DNA of 64,000 nucleotides from the NCBI RefSeq assembly GCF_009467805.1, contig NZ_WIAY01000003.1, forward strand, positions 372,001 through 436,000, read 5' to 3'. This DNA is from Stenotrophomonas nematodicola (GTDB taxonomy: Bacteria > Pseudomonadota > Gammaproteobacteria > Xanthomonadales > Xanthomonadaceae). Position 1 is the first letter of the stretch; the number at the start of each line of letters is the position of its first letter. Shown here in pieces: positions 49,158 through 58,195 of this stretch. The notes below the pieces were generated by a model. That model did not search any database. It saw only the letters and a program-made list of their open reading frames with translations, and was not told the origin of the DNA. The position numbers and the translations under genes were made by a program.

Positions 49158-49288
49158 CGCCCGATCACCCCGCTGAGGATGAAGCCCACATAGACCAGCA
49201 CGGCCACGCCGCCCACTACCCACGCCGTACGTTGCGCGCGGCGGCGGCGCAGGGCCAGGCTGTCGATGTCGTGCGGAGGCGTGTGCAT
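49154..49288 (-). CDS. Small membrane protein between ctaD and ctaG
   Basis: 44 residues, too short for most ORF lists. It reads [19 protein letters not shown] followed by a single membrane helix ([20 protein letters not shown]) and a short tail. It starts at ATG 49288, 7 bases after the subunit I stop, and ends at TGA overlapping the ctaG start by 4 bases (ATGA). Small proteins in this position are known in oxidase clusters and are thought to be assembly aids. The arginine-rich stretch would face the cytoplasm. Confidence 0.8.
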   Translation of the reverse strand: MHTPPHDIDSLALRRRRAQRTAWVVGGVAVLVYVGFILSGVIGR

Positions 49289-49295
49289 GGCAACC

Positions 49296-50906
49296 TCAGT
49301 GGGTGATGTCGTCGTGGGCCAGATCGCCCGGGCGGATGACCGGCGGCACGGTGAAGGTGTGCGCCGGTGCCGGTGAGGGAATCGTCCACTCCAGCCCCCG
49401 TGCGCCTTCCCAGGAGCGGTCTGCCGCCTTCTCGCCGTTGCGCAGCGAGACGATCAGGATGGCGGCCATCATGAACGGCGTGGCGAACATACCGAACGCA
49501 CCGATCGTGCTGATCAGGTTCCAGTCGGCGAAGGCCACGCTGTAATCCGGGATGCGGCGTGGCATGCCGGCCAGCCCGAGGAAGTGCTGCGGGAAGAACA
49601 GCAGGTTGACGAACACGATCGTCCACCAGAAGTGGATCTTGGCCCACGTTTCGTTGTACATGCGCCCGGTCCACTTCGGCCACCAGTAGTACACCGCGCC
49701 GATCAGCGCGAACACCGCGCCGGTGACCAGCACGTAGTGGAAGTGCGCCACCACGAAATAGGTGTCGTGATACTGGAAGTCGGCCACCACGATCGCCAGC
49801 ATCAGGCCGGAGAAGCCACCGATGGTGAACAGGATCACGAAGGCCACCGCCCACAGCATCGGCGCTTCGAAGGTGAGCGAGCCGCGCCACATGGTGCTGA
49901 CCCAGTTGAACACCTTCACCCCGGTGGGGATCGAGATCAGCATGGTGGCGAACATGAAGTAGATCTCGCCGCCCAGTGGCATGCCCACGGTGAACATGTG
50001 GTGGGCCCAGACGATGAACGACAGGAAGGCGATGGCGGCCACCGCGTACACCATCGCCTGGTAGCCGAACAGCGGCTTGCGACTGAAGGTGGGAATGATC
50101 TCGCTGACCACGCCGAAGGCCGGCAGGATCATGATGTACACCTCCGGGTGCCCGAAGAACCAGAAGATGTGCTGGAACATCACCGGGTCGCCGCCGCCGG
50201 CCGCGTTGAAGAAGCTGGTGCCGAAGAACTTGTCGGTCAGCAGCATGGTCACCGCGCCGGCCAGCACCGGCATCACCGCGATCAGCAGGAAGGCGGTGAT
50301 CAGCCAGGACCAGCAGAAGATCGGCATCTTCAGCAGGTCGATGCCCGGGGCACGCATGTTCAGCACGGTGGCGATGATGTTGATCGCGCCCATGATCGAA
50401 CTGATGCCGGCCACGTGGATGGCGAACACGGTGAAGGCGACGTTGTAGCCGCCCTGCAGCGACAGCGGCGGGTACAGGGTCCAGCCACCGGCCGGGGCAC
50501 CGCCCGGCAGCAGGAAGGTCAGCAGCAGCAGGCTGAAGGCCACCGGCAGCAGCCAGAATGACCAGTTGTTCATGCGCGGCAGCGCCATGTCCGGCGCGCC
50601 GATCTGCAATGGGATCATCCAGTTGGCCAGGCCGACGAACGCCGGCATCACGCCGCCGAAGATCATCACCAGCGCATGCACCGTGGTGAGCTGGTTGAAG
50701 GTCTCCGGTCTGACGAACTGCAGGCCGGGCTGCATCAGCTCGGCACGGATGATCACGCTCATCGCCGCGCCGATGATGAACATGATGAAGCTGAAGAGCA
50801 GGTAGAGCGTGCCGATGTCCTTGTGGTTGGTCGAGAAGAACCAACGCTCGAAGAAGCTCTGCTGATGCCCGTGGTGCCCGTCGTGGTCAACTGCGGAATG
50901 CGCCAT
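49296..50906 (-). CDS. ctaD: Cytochrome c oxidase subunit I
   Basis: 536 residues with 12 membrane helices. Heme and copper ligands are in the expected motifs: HALVMIFGGVMPAF near 75 (heme a), FGHPEVYIMILP near 255 (CuB His and cross-linked Tyr), IVWAHHMFTVGM near 305 (CuB His pair) and VVAHFHYVLVTG near 390 (heme a3 and a). The HPEVY form with Tyr shows the usual A-family oxidase. The protein reduces oxygen to water and pumps protons. It follows the subunit II gene by 64 bases. Confidence 0.97.
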   Translation of the reverse strand: MAHSAVDHDGHHGHQQSFFERWFFSTNHKDIGTLYLLFSFIMFIIGAAMSVIIRAELMQPGLQFVRPETFNQLTTVHALVMIFGGVMPAFVGLANWMIPLQIGAPDMALPRMNNWSFWLLPVAFSLLLLTFLLPGGAPAGGWTLYPPLSLQGGYNVAFTVFAIHVAGISSIMGAINIIATVLNMRAPGIDLLKMPIFCWSWLITAFLLIAVMPVLAGAVTMLLTDKFFGTSFFNAAGGGDPVMFQHIFWFFGHPEVYIMILPAFGVVSEIIPTFSRKPLFGYQAMVYAVAAIAFLSFIVWAHHMFTVGMPLGGEIYFMFATMLISIPTGVKVFNWVSTMWRGSLTFEAPMLWAVAFVILFTIGGFSGLMLAIVVADFQYHDTYFVVAHFHYVLVTGAVFALIGAVYYWWPKWTGRMYNETWAKIHFWWTIVFVNLLFFPQHFLGLAGMPRRIPDYSVAFADWNLISTIGAFGMFATPFMMAAILIVSLRNGEKAADRSWEGARGLEWTIPSPAPAHTFTVPPVIRPGDLAHDDITH

Positions 50907-50970
50907 CGCAACTACACCTCACTGGATCCGGTGGTACCCCCGCCCGCCGGCTGGCGGACGCGGCTCGATT

Positions 50971-51906
50971 TCAGGCGTTGCTGTCTGCTGCGGCCGGTGC
51001 TGCCGGTGCCGTGGGTTCGGCGGCCGGGGCCGGTGCGGCGTCAGCCGGTGCCGCAGCCGGCGTTTCCGCTGCCGGGGCCGGTGCGGGCCTGCGCGAGGCC
51101 AGCCATTTCTGGAAGTCCTCCTTGGACACCGCTTCGACCACGATCGGCATGAAGCCGTGGTCCTTGCCGCACAGCTCGGCGCACTGGCCGCGATAGACGC
51201 CGGGGGTTTCGATGTTGGTCCAGGCTTCGTTGATGAAGCCGGGAATGGCGTCCTGCTTCCAGCCCAGTGCCGGCACCCACCACGCGTGGATCACGTCGTC
51301 GGAGGTGATGACGAAGCGGACCTTGGTATCCACCGGCAGCACCAGCCGGTTGTCCACATCCAGCAGATAGTGCGGGTGCGACTCGCGGGTGGGCACCTTG
51401 CCGCTCTGCCGCATGCGGTCGGACTCGCGGTCCAGGCGGCTGGTGAAGGCCACCTCCTCGCCGAGGTACTCGTACTTCCACATCCACTGGTAGCCGGTGA
51501 CCTTGACGGTCATCTCCGCATCCCGTGTGTCGTAGAACTTGATCAGATTGGCCGTGGCCGGCCACGCCATCACCACCAGGATGATCACCGGGATCACCGT
51601 CCAGATGACCTCGGCCCTGGTGTTGTGGCTGAACTGGGCAGCGACCGCGCCCTTGGACTTACGGAACTTGAAGATGGCGTAGAACATCGCGCCAAAGACC
51701 AGCACCCCGATCACGGTACAGACCCACAGCGAGAACAGGTTGGATTCCCACGCCAACCGCGAGCTCTGGGTCACCCCCTTGCCCATGTTCAACTGCCACG
51801 GTTTGGGGTCGGCCGCCTGGGCCAACGCCATCGCCGGCGCCAGCAGCGCCGCCCCGCACACGCCTGATGTTCCGAACGTCCTGCCCCACTTTCTGCATTG
51901 CTTCAT
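50971..51906 (-). CDS. ctaC: Cytochrome c oxidase subunit II
   Basis: 311 residues. It has a signal peptide, two membrane helices (about 54-76 and 98-119) and a cupredoxin domain with the CuA site: His in SDDVIHAWWVPALG near 205, then GQCAELCGKDHGFM with Cys, Glu, Cys, His and Met ligands near 240-253. An Ala/Pro-rich tail of about 40 residues extends the C-terminus, and no cytochrome c domain is present. It takes electrons from cytochrome c. First structural gene of the cluster, downstream of the DUF2244 gene. Confidence 0.96.
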   Translation of the reverse strand: MKQCRKWGRTFGTSGVCGAALLAPAMALAQAADPKPWQLNMGKGVTQSSRLAWESNLFSLWVCTVIGVLVFGAMFYAIFKFRKSKGAVAAQFSHNTRAEVIWTVIPVIILVVMAWPATANLIKFYDTRDAEMTVKVTGYQWMWKYEYLGEEVAFTSRLDRESDRMRQSGKVPTRESHPHYLLDVDNRLVLPVDTKVRFVITSDDVIHAWWVPALGWKQDAIPGFINEAWTNIETPGVYRGQCAELCGKDHGFMPIVVEAVSKEDFQKWLASRRPAPAPAAETPAAAPADAAPAPAAEPTAPAAPAAADSNA

Positions 51907-51917
51907 TGCCTAGACCC

Positions 51918-52394
51918 TTAGCGTCGTCGGTTGCAGCCATCGCTGGCCGCGAGCAAGCCTTCTAGTTTCTGAGCCAGTGCCTGGCGTTCGACCGGTGCGA
52001 GGAAACATCCCACCGCCACCTGCCGACCGCTGGACACCAGTCGGACCGCCTCATCGTCGGCGACCAGCGTCACCCAGTACGGGTGGGCACTGAACACCGG
52101 CAACTGCCCGGGTACGGGGATGACCTCCACGCACCCTGGCACTACCCGTATCTCTTCCTGCCGCTCTCCACTGCGCCACAACGCACGCAGTGCGACTGCC
52201 AGCAACAGGCTGTACAGCAGCGCGAAGAGGGGAGCGAACACGTTGCCGGCGAACCAGCCCAGGCCGGCCACCACCCCCATCGCACCCGCCAACACGGCAA
52301 ACAACAGGACGAACTGCCGGGCATCGAGCGCCCGTGGGGGACGCAGCCGCAGTTGCGTTCCTGATCCGTCCGGAGCTGACAGCACCTCGATCAT
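51918..52394 (-). CDS. DUF2244 membrane protein
   Basis: 158 residues with two close membrane helices (about 28-44 and 50-70). The C-terminal part fits DUF2244 (VVPGCVEVIPVPGQLPVFSAHPYWVTLV; GCFLAPVERQALAQKLEGLL). The start ATG at 52394 is the first in the right place; open sequence upstream is an antisense frame of putA and is not part of the gene. It is 11 bases before ctaC on the same strand. DUF2244 genes are often next to oxidase subunit II genes, but the function is not known. Confidence 0.85.
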   Translation of the reverse strand: MIEVLSAPDGSGTQLRLRPPRALDARQFVLLFAVLAGAMGVVAGLGWFAGNVFAPLFALLYSLLLAVALRALWRSGERQEEIRVVPGCVEVIPVPGQLPVFSAHPYWVTLVADDEAVRLVSSGRQVAVGCFLAPVERQALAQKLEGLLAASDGCNRRR

Positions 52395-52670
52395 GTCGCA
52401 ACCGCGTTTTTTCCTGCCGCGGGAAACGTCCCGATGGTAGCCCTGCTTTCCAGCGAGCCGCAAGGGTCCATTCACAGTTTCAGGAATGGTGCAATACAGC
52501 ATTGACCCGGCGGCCGTTTTGACGAAACCGGCACAGTTTTGCAGACCCTCGCCGGATCGGGGGAATCCCGCTGTATGAAAGGCTATGGCGCGCACGGCGC
52601 AGCACCCGGAAAGCGGTTGAATCGACCGAAAAACGATTAAAATGGTCAAGTTCTCCACGAGCCGATCGGC
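52395..52670. promoter_or_regulatory. Divergent promoter region between the oxidase cluster and putA
   Basis: No gene is seen. A plausible putA promoter is TTGAAT (52617-52622), 15 bases, TAAAAT (52638-52643), 27 bases before the putA ATG. Repeated GAAACG/CGTTTT words (around 52412-52440 and 52520-52540) could be regulator sites. The oxidase-side promoter on the minus strand is not clear. Confidence 0.45.
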
Positions 52671-55600
52671 ATGACCGCACCTTCCGCGCTTCCCCCTGCA
52701 CCGGCCTCGTCCGGCGCCCGCCCGCCCCTGCTCTCGCCCGAGCTGCCGGCGGTTCCCAACCCGTTCCGCCAGGCCATCACCGATGCCTGGATGAAGGACG
52801 AAGCCAGCCACGTGCGCGAACTGCTGGAGCAGGCGCGCCTGCCGGCCAACGAACAGGCGCAGGTGCAGGCCACCGCCGCCGACCTGGTCGCGCGCGTTCG
52901 CGTGCGCGCCAGGGACCAGGGCGCGATCGAAGCCTTCATGCGCCAGTACGACCTGGGCAGCGAGGAAGGCGTGCTGCTGATGTGCGTGGCCGAGGCGCTG
53001 CTGCGCATTCCGGACCAGACCACCGCCGACAAGCTGATCCGCGACAAGCTCGGCGATGCCGACTGGAAAAAGCACATGGGCGGCAGCGATTCGGTGCTGG
53101 TCAATGCCTCCACCTGGGGACTGATGCTGACCGGCCGCCTGGTGCAGATCAACGACGCCACCCGCGCCGACGTGCCGGGCGCGTTCGCGCGCCTGATCGG
53201 CCGTGTCGGTGAGCCGGTGATCCGCCTGGCCGTCCGCCAGGCAATGAAGATCATGGGCCACCAGTTCGTCATGGGCCGCACCATCGACGAAGCGCTGTCG
53301 CGCTCGCACAAGGGCGACAACGCCAGCTACCGCTATTCGTTCGACATGCTCGGCGAAGGCGCGCTGACCATGAAGGACGCCAAACGCTACCTGGAAGACT
53401 ACCGTCGCGCGATCCACTCCATCGGCGGCGATCACAAGGCCCGTGGTGGCCGTCCGGACGGCGACGTCAATGCCGCGCCGGGCATCTCGATCAAGCTGTC
53501 GGCGCTGTACCCGCGCTACGAGCACGCCAAGCGTGCACGGGTGATGGCTGACCTGGTGCCGGGCGTGCTGGAACTGGCGCAGCTGGCCAGGTCCTATGGC
53601 ATCGGCTGCACCGTGGATGCCGAGGAAACCGACCGCCTGGAGCTGTCGCTGGACATCATCGAATCGGTGGTGAGCGATGCCTCGCTGACCGGTTGGGAAG
53701 GCTTCGGCGTGGTGGTGCAGGCGTACCAGAAGCGTACCCCGTACACGATCGATTACCTGGCCGATCTGGCCCGTCGCATCGGTCGTCGCCTGCAGGTGCG
53801 CCTGGTCAAGGGCGCGTACTGGGATGCGGAGATCAAGCGCGCGCAGATCGATGGCCTGCCGGCCTACCCGGTGTTCACCCGCAAGCAGAACACCGACGTG
53901 TCCTACCTGGCATGCGCGCAGCGTCTGTTCACGCATGCCGACGCGATCTACCCGATGTTCGCCACGCACAACGCGCACACCATCGCGGCGGTGAAGGCGA
54001 TCGCCAAGGGCGGCCAGTACGAGCACCAGAAGCTGCATGGCATGGGCGATGACCTGTACGCCGAAGTGGTACCGGCCGACCGCCTGAACGTGCCATGCCG
54101 CGTGTATGCACCGGTCGGTTCGCACGAAGACCTGCTGCCCTACCTGGTGCGGCGTCTGCTCGAGAACGGTGCCAACTCCAGCTTCGTCAACCGCATCACC
54201 GACGACAGCGTGGCCATCGACGACCTGATCCGCGATCCGGTCGACGCGGTGTCCTCGTTCGCGTCCATCCCGCATCCGAAAATCCCGCTGCCGGTCGATC
54301 TGCTGCGCAGCCAGAACCATGACAGGAAGAACTCCATGGGCGTCAATCTCGCCAACGACAACGATCTGCGTGCACTGGCCGCGCAGCTCAACGCGGCCGT
54401 GAAGCCGTGGCAGGCCGCACCGCTGGTGCCGGGTGCGCAGCCGACCGGCGCGCTGTTGAATGTGGTCAACCCGGCCGACACCCGCGAGGTTGTCGGAACG
54501 TGGCAGCCGGCCGACAGCGCCACCGTGGAGAAGGCGCTGGCCAACGCCGTGGCCGCGCAGCCGCAGTGGAACCGCACCCCGGCTGCCAGCCGCGCGGCGA
54601 TCCTGGAGCACGCCGCCGACCAGTTGGAAACGCGCCTGCCGGAATTCATGGCGCTATGCGTGAAGGAAGCCGGCAAGAGCCTGCCCGACGGCATCGCCGA
54701 AGTGCGCGAGGCGGTGGACTTCCTGCGCTATTACGCCAAGCAGGCACGCGAGCAGTTCGGCCATGCCGAGAAGCTGCCCAGCCCCACCGGTGAATCCAAC
54801 GAGCTGCAGTTGCATGGCCGCGGCGTGTTCGTCTGCATCAGCCCGTGGAACTTCCCGCTGGCGATCTTCCTGGGCCAGGTCAGCGCCGCGCTGGCGGCCG
54901 GCAACAGCGTGATCGCCAAGCCCGCCGAACAGACCAACCTGATCGGCTACTACGCGGTGAAGCTGCTGCTTGACGCCGGGGTTCCCGAGGGCGCGCTGCA
55001 GTTCCTGCCGGGCGACGGTGCCACCGTCGGTGCTGCCCTCACCGCCGATCCGCGCGTGGCCGGCGTGGCCTTCACCGGTTCCACCGATACGGCCCGTGCG
55101 ATCAACCGTGCGATGGCCGCGCGCGACGCCGCCATTGGCGTGCTGATCGCCGAGACCGGTGGCCAGAACGCTTTCATCGCCGACTCCTCGGCACTGCCGG
55201 AACAGCTGGTCAAAGATGCCATCGGCTCGGCGTTCACCTCTGCCGGCCAGCGCTGCTCGGCTGCGCGCGTGCTGTTCGTGCAGGACGACATCGCCGACAA
55301 GGTGATGACCATGCTGGCCGGTGCGATGGCCGAACTGAAGGTCGGCAACCCGGGCCTGCTGTCCACCGATGTCGGCCCGGTGATCGATGCCGACGCGCTG
55401 CAGATCCTGCAGGAGCATGCCGTGCGCATGGAGAAGGACGCCCGCCTGATTGCCGCGGCCACGCTCAGCGATGACGCCGCGCATGGCACCTTCTTTGCGC
55501 CGCGTGCGTACGAACTGAAGAACCTCGACCAGCTGCACAAGGAAATCTTCGGGCCGGTGCTGCACGTGATCCGCTGGAAGGGCGACCAGCTCGATGCGGT

Positions 55601-55892
55601 GATCGACCAGATCAACGCCACCGGCTACGGTCTGACCCTGGGCGTGCATTCGCGCATCGACGAGACCGTCGATCGCATTGCCTCGCGTGTCAACGTGGGC
55701 AATGTGTACGTCAACCGCAACCAGATCGGTGCGGTGGTGGGCGTGCAGCCGTTCGGCGGTCAGGGCCTGTCCGGCACCGGCCCCAAGGCCGGCGGTCCGC
55801 ACTATCTGCTCCGCTTCGCCACCGAGAAGACCGTCACCGTGAACACCACGGCGGCCGGCGGCAATGCCTCGCTGCTGACCTTGGGCGATTGA
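52671..55892 (+). CDS. putA: Bifunctional proline dehydrogenase / 1-pyrroline-5-carboxylate dehydrogenase
   Basis: 1073 residues. The proline dehydrogenase barrel spans roughly 190-470 (GISIKLSALYPRYE, VDAEETDRLELSLDIIE, VRLVKGAYWDAEIKRAQ, FVNRITDD). The aldehyde dehydrogenase half spans about 560-1050, with FISPWNFPLAIFLGQ, the NAD-binding FTGSTDTARAI, and catalytic Cys 862 in SAGQRCSAARVLF. Proline goes to glutamate with FAD and NAD. No N-terminal ribbon-helix-helix DNA-binding domain is seen, so it is not self-regulating as E. coli PutA is. It is divergent from the oxidase block and ends with a strong terminator. Confidence 0.97.
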   Translation: MTAPSALPPAPASSGARPPLLSPELPAVPNPFRQAITDAWMKDEASHVRELLEQARLPANEQAQVQATAADLVARVRVRARDQGAIEAFMRQYDLGSEEGVLLMCVAEALLRIPDQTTADKLIRDKLGDADWKKHMGGSDSVLVNASTWGLMLTGRLVQINDATRADVPGAFARLIGRVGEPVIRLAVRQAMKIMGHQFVMGRTIDEALSRSHKGDNASYRYSFDMLGEGALTMKDAKRYLEDYRRAIHSIGGDHKARGGRPDGDVNAAPGISIKLSALYPRYEHAKRARVMADLVPGVLELAQLARSYGIGCTVDAEETDRLELSLDIIESVVSDASLTGWEGFGVVVQAYQKRTPYTIDYLADLARRIGRRLQVRLVKGAYWDAEIKRAQIDGLPAYPVFTRKQNTDVSYLACAQRLFTHADAIYPMFATHNAHTIAAVKAIAKGGQYEHQKLHGMGDDLYAEVVPADRLNVPCRVYAPVGSHEDLLPYLVRRLLENGANSSFVNRITDDSVAIDDLIRDPVDAVSSFASIPHPKIPLPVDLLRSQNHDRKNSMGVNLANDNDLRALAAQLNAAVKPWQAAPLVPGAQPTGALLNVVNPADTREVVGTWQPADSATVEKALANAVAAQPQWNRTPAASRAAILEHAADQLETRLPEFMALCVKEAGKSLPDGIAEVREAVDFLRYYAKQAREQFGHAEKLPSPTGESNELQLHGRGVFVCISPWNFPLAIFLGQVSAALAAGNSVIAKPAEQTNLIGYYAVKLLLDAGVPEGALQFLPGDGATVGAALTADPRVAGVAFTGSTDTARAINRAMAARDAAIGVLIAETGGQNAFIADSSALPEQLVKDAIGSAFTSAGQRCSAARVLFVQDDIADKVMTMLAGAMAELKVGNPGLLSTDVGPVIDADALQILQEHAVRMEKDARLIAAATLSDDAAHGTFFAPRAYELKNLDQLHKEIFGPVLHVIRWKGDQLDAVIDQINATGYGLTLGVHSRIDETVDRIASRVNVGNVYVNRNQIGAVVGVQPFGGQGLSGTGPKAGGPHYLLRFATEKTVTVNTTAAGGNASLLTLGD

Positions 55893-55914
55893 TCTCCCGC
55901 GTCACGCAGTAAAC

Positions 55915-55944
55915 GAAAAACCCCGCGAAAGCGGGGTTTTTTGT
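55915..55944. terminator. Bidirectional terminator after putA
   Basis: CCCCGC-GAAA-GCGGGG with TTTTTT on the plus side and AAAAA before it (TTTTT on the minus side). It serves both putA and the convergent gene that ends at 55948. Confidence 0.92.
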
Positions 55945-55947
55945 CTG

Positions 55948-56592
55948 TCACTCGGCGTCGATCGATTCGATTTCGTCGCGCATCAGCAGCTCGTTGCCGA
56001 CGTAGCGTTCGAACTTGATGCGGCCGAAGCCGGCGGCGTACCACGCTTCGATGCGATTGTCTTCGAAGGTTGCCGTGACATGGCAGGTGTCCTTGAAGGT
56101 GCGCGGCTGGAAGCCCACCTCCGCCTCCACATCCTCGAAGCCGACGAAGGTGTAGTCGGAGAACCCGTCGTAGTCGAGCGGCTCGACCGTTTCCTCGACG
56201 TGATGGGTGCGCTGGCCCTTGCCGGCAAGTTCAAAGCGGTCGCCCGGTTTGGCGCTGGCCGGGAAGGTCGGCGCAGGCTTGAAGATATCGGTCATCACCG
56301 GCTTGGACGCGTCGCCGCCCCAGGCGGAGATGCCGAAACGCTCCTGGCCAAGGAACTGGCGGCCGCTGGCATCGTAGTAGCTGGCGGTACCGACGCCACC
56401 GCCGGCGCTGTTGACCCGGATCGCATCCTGACCGGCGAACACGGCCTTCTCGATGGTCAGCGTTTCATCGCCGTTGGACCACGACAGGCCGGGCGTGAGA
56501 GTGAAGCAGCTGGCGAAGTCGCCAGCCAGTGCAGGGGCCGACAGTGCGGCCAGGCCCAGGGCGAGGGCGGAACGAAGCGCGAAAGGCGACAT
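55948..56592 (-). CDS. Exported protein of unknown function
   Basis: 214 residues from ATG 56592; an ATG at 56616 would add eight residues. It has a signal peptide (SALALGLAALSAPALAG). The mature protein is beta-rich, with conserved-looking aromatic pairs (FGISAWGG, YTFVGFEDVEAEVGFQPRTF) and two Cys (FASCFTLTPG and FKDTCHVTATF). No named family is recognised. The pattern of short strands suggests a small beta-sandwich or lipocalin-like fold, inferred only. It shares the terminator with putA. Confidence 0.72.
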   Translation of the reverse strand: MSPFALRSALALGLAALSAPALAGDFASCFTLTPGLSWSNGDETLTIEKAVFAGQDAIRVNSAGGGVGTASYYDASGRQFLGQERFGISAWGGDASKPVMTDIFKPAPTFPASAKPGDRFELAGKGQRTHHVEETVEPLDYDGFSDYTFVGFEDVEAEVGFQPRTFKDTCHVTATFEDNRIEAWYAAGFGRIKFERYVGNELLMRDEIESIDAE

Positions 56593-56721
56593 GTACAGAT
56601 CCTTGTCAGACGTCATTGACCCACGCGGTGCGCGGGTGGGTGCGCGATTGTACGCGCTGCGTCCTGCAGCTCTGCACCGCGTGCGCCGTACACCGGGCCA
56701 AAGCCGTGGCAGAATCCGGCC

Positions 56722-57453
56722 ATGCGCCTGCCCGTCCCGTTTCTCTCGCTTCTGCTGGCCCTGATGCCCGCGCCTGCCGCACAGGCGGTGCCGCCACCGG
56801 AGCGCGCACTGGTTTTCACCCGTACGGCGGAGTACCGCCACGATTCCATCCCTGCCGCCGTGGCCATGCTGCAACGCATCGCCGCCACCGAAGGCATGCA
56901 GGTCGACCACAGCGAAAATGCCGCCGACTTCACACCTGCCAATCTGGCGCGCTACCGCGTGGTGGTGTTTGCCAGCACCACCGGCGATGTGCTCGATGAC
57001 CCGCAGCAGGCTGCCCTGGAAGGCTTCATCCGTGCGGGAAACGGCTTCGTCGGCCTGCATGCTGCCGCCGACACCGAGTACGACTGGCCGTGGTACGGGC
57101 ATCTGGTGGGCGCGTACTTCCACTCCCATCCGCCCGGCCTGCAGACCAGCCGCGTACAGCCCGAACGCGATGGTCGCGCGCGCGGTGCGGCGTGGACCGT
57201 GCACGACGAGCTGTACAACTATCGCGACACCCCGCGTGGCCGTGTGCAGGTGGTCGCCACGGTCGATGAACGCCTGTACGACGGTGGCCGCATGGGCAAC
57301 GACCACCCGATCACCTGGTGCCATGCCTTCGACGGCGGTCGCAGCTGGTACACCGGCTTGGGGCACGACGCTGCGGTGTACCGCCTGCCGGCCTTCGAGG
57401 CGCAGGTGCGGCAGGGGCTGCGCTACGCGGCCGGTCGATCAGGGCAGTGCTGA
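56722..57453 (+). CDS. Exported ThuA-like domain protein
   Basis: 243 residues. It has a signal peptide (LLALMPAPAAQA). The ThuA (trehalose-utilisation) domain is a class I glutamine-amidotransferase-like fold: ALVFTRTAEYRHDSIP at the start, FVGLHAAADTEYDWPWYGHLVGAYFHSHP near 110-140 and HDELYNYRDTPRG near 160. The fold lacks the amidotransferase Cys-His-Glu triad. In rhizobia ThuA acts on 3-ketotrehalose-type sugars; the exported xanthomonad forms are often found with other polysaccharide enzymes. It ends inside the 3' end of the next gene, with a 15-bp convergent overlap. Confidence 0.85.
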   Translation: MRLPVPFLSLLLALMPAPAAQAVPPPERALVFTRTAEYRHDSIPAAVAMLQRIAATEGMQVDHSENAADFTPANLARYRVVVFASTTGDVLDDPQQAALEGFIRAGNGFVGLHAAADTEYDWPWYGHLVGAYFHSHPPGLQTSRVQPERDGRARGAAWTVHDELYNYRDTPRGRVQVVATVDERLYDGGRMGNDHPITWCHAFDGGRSWYTGLGHDAAVYRLPAFEAQVRQGLRYAAGRSGQC

Positions 57454-57843
57454 GCCCGCCGCCTGCGCCTGCCGCCAGGCGCGCGCGGCGTCCTCCCAGT
57501 GCTGCCCGTCGAAACGGTGGACCTCCAGCGTCGCCAGATCCACGCCGTCTACGCAGCGCAGGTTGATCACCCACTCCGTGGGCGCGAGCCGCGGATGACT
57601 GAACGGCGCCGCCCCGCAGCAGTGGCAGAAATAATGCGTGGCGGTATGCGTGCCGAACGTATAGGTGGACAGCCGGCTGTCGCCCTCGATCAGTTGGAAG
57701 CGCGCATCCGCGCAGCCCATCCAGATCGCCCCCCGCTGATGGCAGAGCGAGCAATTGCACGCGAAGGCGCGCAGCGATGGCGCCTGGAAGGCGAACCGCA
57801 CCGCACCGCAGTGGCAGGCGCCGGACCACGTGGAGAGGGTCAT
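57439..57843 (-). CDS. GFA-family zinc protein
   Basis: 134 residues. The family zinc-binding Cys motifs are GACHCGAVRF near 11, CNCSLCHQRG near 33 and FCHCCGAAPFSHP near 76. It is related to glutathione-dependent formaldehyde-activating enzyme and CENP-V, but this name alone does not prove that activity. The start at ATG 57843 overlaps the stop of the upstream small gene (ATGA), so the two are coupled. Confidence 0.87.
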   Translation of the reverse strand: MTLSTWSGACHCGAVRFAFQAPSLRAFACNCSLCHQRGAIWMGCADARFQLIEGDSRLSTYTFGTHTATHYFCHCCGAAPFSHPRLAPTEWVINLRCVDGVDLATLEVHRFDGQHWEDAARAWRQAQAAGSALP

Positions 57844-58103
57844 CGCACACCTCCCACGCACGGCGCGGGCTGCAGAGGCGCGTACCCGGCCGCACGCACG
57901 ACGTCGTCGCATTGCCAGACCAGCCCGTTCCCCGCCCAATGACCATCGGCGACGTCCTTGATCACCATCGAGGCAATCCTCCGACGCGGCTCGTTGCCCC
58001 GTTCGGAGGCGCGTACGGCAGCGGCATTGACGGCCGGCAGCCGCCGCGCACAGCGGGCGGCATCAACGGCGGTGGCGGGCTGGCGCAGGGTGATATCCGG
58101 CAT
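57840..58103 (-). CDS. Small protein of unknown function coupled to the GFA gene
   Basis: 87 residues (MPDITLRQPATAVDAARCAR... ending APCVGGVR). The third codon positions are mostly G or C, as in real genes nearby, and the TGA stop overlaps the GFA start codon (ATGA). No ribosome-binding site is obvious before ATG 58103; the frame stays open up to 58196, but that lies in the promoter region of the divergent regulator. Function unknown. Possible support: it seems to be encoded with a GFA protein and opposite a GlxA-type regulator. Confidence 0.5.
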   Translation of the reverse strand: MPDITLRQPATAVDAARCARRLPAVNAAAVRASERGNEPRRRIASMVIKDVADGHWAGNGLVWQCDDVVRAAGYAPLQPAPCVGGVR

Positions 58104-58195
58104 GAGGAGCACCACGAAAAGGAGGTCTTCATTGAATCTGCGCGCGGCGGCGGACACCATCGACGGATTCGACATCTTTCGTGCGGAATCGGCCA

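Noticed and set aside
51918..54611. An 897-codon minus-strand frame running from inside putA to the DUF2244 gene
   Set aside because: Only the last 158 codons (from ATG 52394) encode a recognisable protein; the rest is antisense to the intact putA.
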